A stretch of DNA of 63,027 nt, taken from Streptomyces roseicoloratus. Its GTDB lineage: Bacteria > Actinomycetota > Actinomycetes > Streptomycetales > Streptomycetaceae. The notes below the pieces were generated by a model, which was not told the DNA's origin, searched no databases, and was given only the letters and a program-made list of their open reading frames with translations. This document shows, one piece after another, positions 8,765 to 15,556 of this stretch. A program made the translations under genes and the position numbers. Position 1 is the stretch's first letter, and each line of letters begins with the position of its first letter. Where the stretch lies: the NCBI RefSeq assembly GCF_004117935.1, contig NZ_SDOY01000103.1:1-63027 (forward strand), given 5' to 3'.

Positions 8765-9199
8765 GTGCAGGCGACAGACATCACGGGCACCTACACCTAC
8801 CGAAGTTTTATCGACAGGCCGGAGCCCGTAGACGACTTCAACGATCTCAGGTTCGCTCAGCTGGAGCTCAGGCTGACAGCCTCTTCGGCGGGCAGCGTGA
8901 GTGGTCTGCTGGTCTTCCCGGCACCGGCGGGCGAGGAACCGTTGGCGATGGAGATGGTCGGGCAGGCGGACGGGACGCCCTTGACAATCACACTCACAGG
9001 CAAGGGGGTTCCGGGAACCCCGATCGAGGACTTCCACTACGAGTACGACGGCGTGGTCCTCCGGCACTGGCCGACGGGAGTGGGGCAGCGGATGACGCTC
9101 GCCGGAACCGTCCTTCGTGCCAAGGACCACGGCAGCGGCGCCAACCTCGCTAGAGCCGGACAGACAGCCAGCTTCCTCGCAGTGAAGAGGGAGTCTTGA
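8765..9199 (+). CDS. small beta-sandwich hypothetical protein
   Basis: The protein has 144 residues from GTG 8765, with GAGGAGG ending about 4 nt upstream. It contains GTYTYRSFIDRPEPVDDFND, then LTLTGKGVPGTPIEDFHYEY, GVGQRMTLAGTVLRAKDHGS and a closing TASFLAVKR. This repeating beta pattern belongs to a small conserved family that I recall near ferritin-like or tyrosinase genes. It probably folds as a lipocalin- or avidin-like barrel, but that is inference. It follows the 8141 gene by about 110 bp on the same strand and may be co-transcribed. No signal peptide or cysteine is seen. Confidence 0.68.
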   Translation: MQATDITGTYTYRSFIDRPEPVDDFNDLRFAQLELRLTASSAGSVSGLLVFPAPAGEEPLAMEMVGQADGTPLTITLTGKGVPGTPIEDFHYEYDGVVLRHWPTGVGQRMTLAGTVLRAKDHGSGANLARAGQTASFLAVKRES

Positions 9200-9262
9200 C
9201 CTGCCAGTGGGACTGTAGTCGTTCGGCTCTTTCACGCAATCGGTGGTAACGCTGGGCGTCCG

Positions 9263-9435
9263 TCAGCGTAGGAGGATGTGGTGGCGGAGGAGATTGAAGC
9301 CGGCACTTCCGTGCATCTGTCGCCTGATCCTCTTGGCGCGGGTGTTGACGCCTTCGGCGTGGCCGTTGCGGTAGGGCAAGGTAAGGCCGGCGTTCACGGC
9401 GGGTCGGTCGCCTACGAGGTGGGAGCTGGTGGCTA
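9263..9435 (-). pseudogene. C-terminal remnant of ISL3-family transposase
   Basis: The minus strand encodes ATSSHLVGDRPAVNAGLTLP, YRNGHAEGVNTRAKRIRRQM and HGSAGFNLLRHHILLR before a TGA at 9263-9265. The phrases YRNGHAEGVNTRAKRIRRQM and AGFNLLRHHILL are the standard C-terminus of ISL3 transposases (catalytic Glu in the HAEG context). Only about 55 codons remain and the frame is not open upstream. It is a truncated relic. Confidence 0.8.
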
Positions 9436-9473
9436 AAACTGAGCTGCCGCGTGCACGCTGGGGCTGAGCGGGC

Positions 9474-10103
9474 TCAGCCGCCGCTGACGAGCTCCCGGGC
9501 CCGGGCCACGACCTCGGGCGTCGCCGTGGCCAGGGAGCCGCTGTCGTATGGCGGCTGGGGGTCGTACTCGGTGAGGAGCTGAATGGCCCGTGCGGTGAGT
9601 TCGTCGCTCAGCAACGCGCACAGCCCCAGGGCCATGTCGATACCGGCGGAGATCCCGGCCGAGGTGATGATCTTGCCGTGCCGCACGACGCGTTCCGCGG
9701 TGTAGGTGGCGCCGAATGTCTCCAGGTGGTCCATTGCCAGCCAGTGGGTGGTCGCGGTCTGCCCCTTGAGCAGCCCCGCTTTCCCGAGGATGAGCGCACC
9801 GGTACAGACCGAGGTGGTGAAGCGGGTCGTCTCGTGAATCCGGCGCACCCAGTCGATGAACTCCGTGTCGTGCAGCATCAGTCGCGCCCCCGCACCGCCC
9901 GGGACGAGCAGCACGTCGCAGGACTCGACCTCCGTGTACCGGGTGGGCACGTCCACCCGCATGGCGCCCAGCACGTCGGCGATCTGCCCCGGTTCGGGCG
10001 CGACGAAGCGCACCTGGGCGTCGGGGACGTTCGCCAGGAGCTCGTACGGGCCGACGGCGTCGAGCGGCTCGAAGAGCCTGAAGAGCGGGATCACGATGTC
10101 CAT
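9474..10103 (-). CDS. DJ-1/PfpI-family protein (isonitrile hydratase-like)
   Basis: This 209-residue protein has the DJ-1/PfpI (class I glutamine amidotransferase-like) fold. MDIVIPLFRLFEPLDAVGPY opens the first strand and helix, VLLVPGGAGARLML is the oxyanion-side loop, and TTSVCTGALILGKAGLLKG is the nucleophile elbow with Cys100. HWLAMDHLETFGATY and GKIITSAGISAGIDMALGL follow. No C-terminal AraC domain is present, so it resembles stand-alone isonitrile hydratase (InhA)-type enzymes rather than a regulator; the substrate cannot be told. ATG 10103 is the likely start, although no strong ribosome site is visible. It lies alone, facing away from the tRNA-Pro island. Confidence 0.85.
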   Translation of the reverse strand: MDIVIPLFRLFEPLDAVGPYELLANVPDAQVRFVAPEPGQIADVLGAMRVDVPTRYTEVESCDVLLVPGGAGARLMLHDTEFIDWVRRIHETTRFTTSVCTGALILGKAGLLKGQTATTHWLAMDHLETFGATYTAERVVRHGKIITSAGISAGIDMALGLCALLSDELTARAIQLLTEYDPQPPYDSGSLATATPEVVARARELVSGG

Positions 10104-10719
10104 GCCGGGGAGCTTATGCAGGCATATGCGTTGCCCGAGGACGCATCTGCGGACACGCCCAGGCAAGCGTGGCAAGTTCACGAGAACGGGTGCGGAGCCG
10201 CCTCAGCCCGACTCGACCAGCCAGCCGCCGTGCTGCCGCCCCCTGGTGCTTCCTCCGCTACGGCCTGTTGGTCTGACGCGTCCTTGCCCGTCTCCTGCAC
10301 GTAGCCCGGCGTCTTAAGCCGCCCCTAGAGCAGCTACCGTCGGGCCGCCTTACCGTCCCAGACAGCCGGGTGTTCCTCCTCGGGGTCCCAGGTGATGACA
10401 GCGTCGACCGTTCCAGACTCCAGCTCCTTCGCAACCGCCGGCCATCGAGGCCGGCTCTGGTGAACTCGGTTGGTCCGTGACTGGTCTGGAACAGCAGGTC
10501 TGGAGCGGGAGAAACTGGGAGGAAGAAGAATTTGATACCCGCGTTGAGCGGGTCTAGCCAACGGTGCCTGACGGGCAAAGGCCCAGCTCAGGCGCCGCCT
10601 TTCGTATTTGCCGAAGAAGTCGAGCTTCTTCGGCAAATACGAGACGAGGAGATTCTTGGTCGTTGGTGGTACAAGCCTCGTGTGGACGCTGACCAGCGGA
10701 AACGACTAAGGGGTCGCGT
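10104..10719. other. gene-poor interval before the attachment-site island
   Basis: No supported complete gene is seen. On the minus strand at about 10335-10440 the frame encodes AVAKELESGTVDAVITWDPE, which resembles the ELEAGxVDAVVVWDxDR motif of serine recombinases. Context on either side is lost, so this is a tentative relic. A perfect 18-bp hairpin lies at 10602-10642 (listed separately). Confidence 0.35.
10602..10642. repeat. perfect 18-bp inverted repeat (hairpin)
   Basis: TCGTATTTGCCGAAGAAG at 10602-10619 and its exact complement at 10625-10642 flank a 5-nt loop TCGAG. The stem is AT-richer than its surroundings. There is no T-run on either side and no adjacent stop codon, so it does not look like a simple terminator. 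It lies about 80 bp from the first attachment-site repeat. It could be an insertion-sequence terminus, a protein-binding site of the lost integrative element, or a structured RNA. Confidence 0.7.
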
Positions 10720-10843
10720 GGGGGCCAGTTGGGGACCACACGCTACGCGCGGCGGTGCGCGATGCATGCCTCCACGCACAACTTATGCCCGGATTAAGTC
10801 CGGGGGGCAAGGGGTCGCAGGTTCAAATCCTGTCGTCCCGACC
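10720..10843 (+). repeat. attachment-site scar 1: tRNA-Pro 3' half with upstream repeat
   Basis: Positions 10802-10843 carry the variable side, T-arm and acceptor strand of a tRNA-Pro (GGGTCGCAGGTTCAAATCCT followed by GTCGTCCCGAC). The 5' half and anticodon stem of a tRNA are absent. The stretch 10720-10801 (GGGGGCCAGTTGGGGACC, then ACACGCTACGCGCGG) is repeated imperfectly at 12457-12539. I read this as an attR-like scar of an element that integrates into tRNA-Pro, as pSAM2 does. Confidence 0.75.
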
Positions 10844-11104
10844 ACGCGGAAACGCAAATCGGAGGACGTTCTCTCATCCATGGGAGGGGCGACCTTCGTG
10901 CGTCTGGAGGCGTGGTGGTCGAAGTGCGGTCGCATGCCAGGGCGGGGGCTGGTACGCCGTGGTGCTGATGACGGGTGGTGCGGGGGAGAGGGGCTTGTGG
11001 AAGGCTTCGTGGAGGTGGCGGATGCGGTTCGCGGTGGTTGCGGCCATGCGGGTCGGCCCGCACGCTCGGAGGTCTGCTCGGCTCCACGAGTACGGGAAAG
11101 GCGG

Positions 11105-12349
11105 TCATGCGAGGGTGAGCCCCGCGTGGTCCCACTGCTTGAGCAGCACCTCTGCGGGCAGCGCGCTGCCGTCGGGAGCCAGGCGCTGGACCGGCATGTC
11201 GTCGGAGGCGCATGCGAGCAGTTGCTCGGCGATGAGGTGGGGAACGAGTAGGGCTGTGGTGCCTGCCTGCCGGTTGAAGGCCACCTGGTAGGTGGCGATG
11301 ACTGCTGCTTCCCACAAGGTGAGGGGGTCGCGTTCCGGCTCGCCGCGGTGAGTACGGGGGAGGGCGGGAGCCTTTACCGCCACCAGCTGCCATGCCGTAC
11401 TGCCGGGGCGGCCGGCTTCTTCGCGTGCCTGGCGGATCCAGTCGGCGGTGAACCGGCGGAACTCGGCGTGAGCCTCGGGCTTCCCTTTACGGCGACGCCC
11501 GAAGGCGTCGCTGACGACGGTGTAGACCGAGAAGTCCTGATCTTCCAGGCGGCGCCAGGACCAGATGGCTCGCCGACTCCACTCGTACCACGCTCGCCGG
11601 AAGGTCTTCTCCGCCTCCGCTCCCAACCCGGCGAAGCCGGGATCGTCGGAGAACTTCGGCGTGGGCAGGACACGTACGGCAGCCGCCTCCAGCAGGCGGA
11701 TCGGCTGTACGAGGGCCGCGAAGGCCCGACGCTCCTCGTCGAGGGCCGTGGCGAGGCGACTCTGCAGACCGTCGGCCCACGACGCGAGGAAGGGGTACTC
11801 GGCCACGGCCTCGTTGCTCCGTGCCAGGTAGGAGTACAGCCGACGCCAGTGCTCGTGACGCCGGGAGCGGAAGCTGCGGGCGCGCTCGTACCGCTCCCGT
11901 TCCTCGTCGCGCCCGGCCTCGTCGTCTTCCTCCTCGTCGTCGCTGGAGGCGCTGGCGCGGGGCGGGTACTCGCCGGCGGTGAGAGCGATGGCGGCGTCAC
12001 GTTCGGCCTCGAGGTCCTCCTCGTCTTTGGACTCCCGATCGAGCCAGATGGCGAGTGAATCCACCTCGCTCACAGCGGCGCCAAGCGGGAGGATGGGGCT
12101 GTCTGTGGGCAGAGGCCACCGACAGCTCGCGCAGAGCCGCTCCACGGCTTCGCCGAATGGGACGTCGATCTGGTTCGCAGAGGCGGCTGACCGCAGCGTG
12201 CGGCACTCGGGGCTTCCGTGGAGCCTGCCCTTGCCTGTTGCTGAGACGTGGCAGGCAAGGAGTATGTCCCGGGCTGGTCCCAGGGGAACCTCAGGTGTGA
12301 AGAGGGAACCGAGCATGACGTGGCGAAGCTCATCGCGAGTCGAGGACAT
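11105..12349 (-). CDS. hypothetical cargo protein of the tRNA-Pro island
   Basis: The protein has 414 residues and no recognised family. Residues 30-80 contain LLACHVSATGKGRLHGSPEC and later RLCASCRWPL, giving H and C residues plus a CxxC pair that could form a zinc site. A long charged segment (SDDEEEDDEAGRDEERERYE, about residues 136-155) precedes a helical region rich in Arg and Trp (WRRLYSYLARSNEAVAEYPF; WYEWSRRAIWSWRRLEDQDF). No transmembrane segment or signal peptide is present. It sits between attachment scars 1 and 2, transcribed against the tRNA orientation, which fits cargo of an integrative element. The other cargo gene, at 13296, has a similar HSPxC...CxxCG arrangement. Confidence 0.7.
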   Translation of the reverse strand: MSSTRDELRHVMLGSLFTPEVPLGPARDILLACHVSATGKGRLHGSPECRTLRSAASANQIDVPFGEAVERLCASCRWPLPTDSPILPLGAAVSEVDSLAIWLDRESKDEEDLEAERDAAIALTAGEYPPRASASSDDEEEDDEAGRDEERERYERARSFRSRRHEHWRRLYSYLARSNEAVAEYPFLASWADGLQSRLATALDEERRAFAALVQPIRLLEAAAVRVLPTPKFSDDPGFAGLGAEAEKTFRRAWYEWSRRAIWSWRRLEDQDFSVYTVVSDAFGRRRKGKPEAHAEFRRFTADWIRQAREEAGRPGSTAWQLVAVKAPALPRTHRGEPERDPLTLWEAAVIATYQVAFNRQAGTTALLVPHLIAEQLLACASDDMPVQRLAPDGSALPAEVLLKQWDHAGLTLA

Positions 12350-12456
12350 GTCGGCAGGCTATGCGTGGGCACTGACAGTCCGCCGGTCAATCCGCCCTCT
12401 CCACCCTGCAGGACCAGAGATGCCAGTGAGTGCCTCGTCGCCAGGACGGTGATCCT

Positions 12457-12664
12457 GGGGACCAGTTGGGGACCACACGCTACGCGCGGTGGTGCACGAT
12501 GCCTGCTTCCACGCACAACTTGCGCCCGGATTAAGTCCGCTATATCCAGAAAATACCCTTGACCCTCACTCCTGGGGGTCAAGGGGTCGCAGGTTCAAAT
12601 CCTGTCGTCCCGACTCGAAAGAGTCGCAGATCAGGGGCCGTTTCAGAGCAATCTGAAACGGCCC
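12457..12664 (+). repeat. attachment-site scar 2 with tRNA-Pro 3' half and terminator
   Basis: Positions 12457-12539 repeat the block upstream of scar 1, including GGGGACCAGTTGGGGACCAC. Positions 12572-12664 are a 93-bp stretch that I read as identical to 14743-14835. It starts CTGGGGGTCAAGGGGTCGCA (GGG anticodon loop, variable region and T-arm of tRNA-Pro), runs to the acceptor end CCCGAC at 12614, and continues into a hairpin (12634-12665). The hairpin is GGGGCCGTTTCAGA, loop GCAA, TCTGAAACGGCCCC, which is the native tRNA terminator. The tRNA 5' half is missing. Confidence 0.8.
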
Positions 12665-12984
12665 CTTGATCGTTTTTGGGGACCAGTTGAGGGCCAGGGG
12701 AGTCTCGCCGGCCAGACGGCGACAACTGCCGTGACAGGCAGCGAACGAGGTGCACGGAGCACCATGAGGTGCGCGGAGGGGGCTGCGCCGGCTGCGGTGA
12801 CGTCGAGTACCGGCTGACGGGAGTCATGCCGGGCACCGAGTTCGAGGTCCACATCGGCCGGGGCGGCCAGCCCTCGACTCCCCCGATCGACGCGACGGCG
12901 TTCCCACCGCCGGCGGGGATTCGTGGATCACCGTCGCCGGTCGCACCATCGTTATGGCCGAGGGCGGTCGCGGCGCCGCCGGTC

Positions 12985-13260
12985 GCCGGCGGAGCGGAGA
13001 AGTCACCGATGGTCACCGGAATGTCGTGGCCCCCCGGGCTTCGAGCGCAGCTGCGCGACCATCTGGGGGAACTGTCGATGCCGTGTACGGCCAGGCCGTG
13101 CCCGGCGAGGGGCAGGGCGATGCGGCCGGTGCCGATGCCGAGTTCGAGGAGCGTCGATCATCTGCCGGGGACCCTGCCACCTGCCACAACGCTTGTTGCT
13201 GACCGGGTGGAACGGCCGCAGCCGTTCCCATTCCGCATCGCTCAGATCGTCCCGCCCCAT
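12985..13260 (-). pseudogene. IS5 transposase N-terminus joined to a methyltransferase fragment
   Basis: Starting at ATG 13260, the minus strand reads MGRDDLSDAEWERLRPFHPV and SNKRCGRWQGPRQMID, the N-terminus of an IS5-type transposase. At about 13150 the sequence switches frame into LELGIGTGRIALPLAGHGLA, VHGIDSSPQMVAQLRSKPGG and DIPVTIGDFS. This is motif I and the following strands of a class I SAM-dependent methyltransferase (E-L-G-x-G-T-G). Both pieces are truncated, so the junction is probably a deletion scar inside the island. Neither fragment can be functional. Confidence 0.7.
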
Positions 13261-13295
13261 GCCCACCCCGAACGGAGAGAAGACGTAACAGTCAC

Positions 13296-14576
13296 GTGGT
13301 CGCGGCACCCCCGGAGGACACGGAGGAGCCTTCGCGCGGGGATACACGTGATGTCCTGGACGGCCTGGATCGGTGGACCCTCGGGGTGGTGGTGACCTGG
13401 ACCGTGGCCGCCGACTGGAGCCTCCGTACCTTGACGCTCAAGGTCCCCACCCGCGTCGCCGACAGACTGCTCGCATCTTCGAGCGTCCTCTCCTGCGAGC
13501 GTGGGGCCGAAGCCGCGCCGGCGGAGGCCGTCTCCGAGGCGCATCCCGGCTCCCTGCGGCCCGGGGTCTTCGACGACACCGCCGTCTTCGATCGCCAGCC
13601 CGTTACCCTTGCTCACTTGCGGGCGCTGCGTACCTACTCATACGCCGCCGACCAGCTCTACATCGTCTTTTCGACGAGCGGAGGTGCGGAAGTCCTGCCC
13701 CTTCAGACCATCGAGAAGCGCGTCGAGCAGGGCTGGCTGGGTGTCATCGTCGCTGGCGCGTCGGATCTTCCCGAAAGCCTGCTCAGCCCGTGGGTCAAGG
13801 AAGCCACCCCTGCATCGGAGGCCGACGAAGGCCCTCACTTCGGCCACGACAGCGCAAGGCAGGATGACAGCTCCGGGGCTGACCTGGGTCTTGCAGGCGG
13901 GGATCAGGCGGCTGTCCGACGGGTGCACGGGGAGCGCGCGAAAGAGCACAATCTGCGGCTGCTCGCCATGGCACGCGGCGTTCCCGACTTGCGGAGCCTC
14001 GACACCGGCCGCTCCGGCGTGCTGTCGGTCGCGGTCTGGGAGGGCCTGCTCACCCCCGGCCCTCTGGACCTGACGCCGTTCCGAGCGCCCAGCACCGACC
14101 GCTGGCGCCGCGGCAGCGGCCTACCGCTGGGAGTTCTGGGACCAGTGCAGATCTACGCCACGAACGCGGATCCCGCGTGCGAAGGCAAGGGGCATTCACC
14201 CTTCTGCCGACACACACGGGACCGAGGTCTGGCGCAGAGCGACGACCTCCTCAGTGTCTCCGACCTGCCGGTCCGTGACGACTGGGACTGGTGCAGCAAG
14301 TGCGGCGGCTACTCTGCCCGCCGGCTGACCGACACCCAGCTCTCCTACTATCGCGCTGCCCACCGACTTCACGACATCGCAGGCCAGCTCGACGACGAGC
14401 ACACCTACCGCGCTCCTGTGGAACCGGAAGCCTTGCGCAAGCGGCTGGACGAGCTCAAGGCCTGGGAGCCCGGCGGCCACGAGAACGTCAACTGGGACGG
14501 ACGGTGGCGTTGGCGTGAGGTCGTCGGCGACCTTCGCCGCCGGGCCGAAAGCAATCGGCTCCGCACCGCTCCCTGA
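13296..14576 (+). CDS. second hypothetical cargo protein of the tRNA-Pro island
   Basis: The frame encodes 426 residues; the true start is uncertain (GTG 13296 or an internal GTG in the next 90 bp). No named family is recognised. The C-terminal third holds CEGKGHSPFCRHTRDRGLAQ and later DWDWCSKCGGYSARRLTDTQ, a Cys/His set that looks like a zinc ribbon. It is followed by helical LSYYRAAHRLHDIAGQLDDE and a Trp-rich end (GRWRWREVVGDLRRR). The first 150 residues (ADQLYIVFSTSGGAEVLPLQ) look like a separate alpha/beta domain. It lies between scars 2 and 3, so it is likely cargo. A role in DNA or RNA binding or defence is possible but unproven. Confidence 0.65.
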   Translation: MVAAPPEDTEEPSRGDTRDVLDGLDRWTLGVVVTWTVAADWSLRTLTLKVPTRVADRLLASSSVLSCERGAEAAPAEAVSEAHPGSLRPGVFDDTAVFDRQPVTLAHLRALRTYSYAADQLYIVFSTSGGAEVLPLQTIEKRVEQGWLGVIVAGASDLPESLLSPWVKEATPASEADEGPHFGHDSARQDDSSGADLGLAGGDQAAVRRVHGERAKEHNLRLLAMARGVPDLRSLDTGRSGVLSVAVWEGLLTPGPLDLTPFRAPSTDRWRRGSGLPLGVLGPVQIYATNADPACEGKGHSPFCRHTRDRGLAQSDDLLSVSDLPVRDDWDWCSKCGGYSARRLTDTQLSYYRAAHRLHDIAGQLDDEHTYRAPVEPEALRKRLDELKAWEPGGHENVNWDGRWRWREVVGDLRRRAESNRLRTAP

Positions 14577-14742
14577 CTCGCCGCGCCCGCCGAGCCGTCC
14601 GAGACGGCTGGGCGGGCCGAGGGTCAGGTGGCCTGCTTGGGGACCAGCGCCCATGTTGATGGGCGCACAGCACGTACGGATGTGCACGCTGTGTGCCCAT
14701 AGATTGAGGCATACGTCATGAATTTTCACCCGACCCCTCGAT

Positions 14743-14835
14743 CTGGGGGTCAAGGGGTCGCAGGTTCAAATCCTGTCGTCCCGACTCGAAAGAGTCGCAG
14801 ATCAGGGGCCGTTTCAGAGCAATCTGAAACGGCCC
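14743..14835 (+). repeat. attachment-site scar 3 (93-bp copy of scar 2)
   Basis: This block matches 12572-12664 base for base: the GGG-anticodon side and T-arm of tRNA-Pro, the acceptor strand ending CCCGAC at 14785, the spacer CTCGAAAGAGTCGCAGATCA, and the GNRA-capped terminator hairpin. Beyond it the two copies diverge. As in the other scars, the 5' half of the tRNA is absent, so no functional tRNA is encoded. The integrase remnant begins just to its right, the usual position of int relative to attP. Confidence 0.85.
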
Positions 14836-14869
14836 TCGATCGTTCTCGGGGGCCATTTCGGGACCAACA

Positions 14870-15230
14870 CGCCTTGACCGCGTCAGCGAGCGACCGCGAC
14901 CGCGATGGCGGTGGGCAGGGTCCGGGGTGCGCGGTGAGGGCGGCGCCGAGGGCAGTGATCTGGCGGAGGTCGGGGGTGCAGGTACCGCTGGGTGGTGGTG
15001 AGCGATCCGTGCCCGGTGATCTTGCGCGGGATTGTGCAGGAGGTGCGCCGGGACGTCGGCGTCGGCGAACCAGGTGAGTCCGGTGTGGCGGAGGTCGTGG
15101 CGGCGCAGGCGCTCGTACCCGAGCCTGCTGACAACCACGTCCCGGTGGGTGGCGTCGCGCAGTACGGCGGTGGAGACACGCCCGCCGCGCGGCCCGGTGA
15201 AGAGGCGAGCGTCGGGACCGGCCGCCAGAG
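14870..15230 (-). pseudogene. frameshifted C-terminus of a tyrosine integrase
   Basis: On the minus strand, RLFTGPRGGRVSTAVLRDAT and LGYERLRRHDLRHTGLTWFA give the HDLRHTG box with the catalytic Arg. After a frameshift, RKITGHGSLTTTQRYLHP gives the HxxTT/G box and the nucleophile Tyr. After another frameshift, DLRQITALGAALTAHP follows. The N-terminal two thirds are missing. This is the standard 3' part of an actinomycete integrative-element integrase, lying immediately beside attachment scar 3. It is clearly inactive. Confidence 0.8.
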
Positions 15231-15556
15231 ACGCGCTGAGCGACGACGCCATCAACGGCGGCGACGGGTCCGACCGTGTCCTCACCGTCAGCCCCCGCCC
15301 CGCGTCCCGCACACCCCATGCCCACGAATGCGGCCGCGTACGGCGAGACCGTGAACCGCCTCGCCAGGGGAGCGCTCGCGGCAAACAGCCCATAGCGACC
15401 GCCCGTTGTCGGATCGTGACCGTCGTCGATCGATCCTGGCGAGAAATGCCGTACGAAGCCTCCCGCCCGCGACCTACCGTTCGGTAGTGCAGAGGGGGCC
15501 GTGGTCGTCGTAGGACGCGCGCTCCTGGGGGAGTCCTACGGGGTGGGGGCCAAGCG

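Noticed and set aside
9433..9621. A short minus-strand Arg/Pro-rich frame at the end of the DJ-1-like gene
   Set aside because: It lies in another frame of a well-supported gene and has only low-complexity sequence.
12572..12614. Possible tRNA-Pro genes at the three repeats (also 10802-10843 and 14743-14785)
   Set aside because: Each copy has only the anticodon-side loop, T-arm and 3' acceptor strand. The 5' acceptor strand and D-arm are absent upstream, so no cloverleaf can form.
12745..12985. A glycine-rich surface-protein-like plus-strand frame (VHIGRGGQ, AGRTIVMAEGGRG)
   Set aside because: It needs a frameshift to read, is very short, and overlaps the methyltransferase relic; likely debris.
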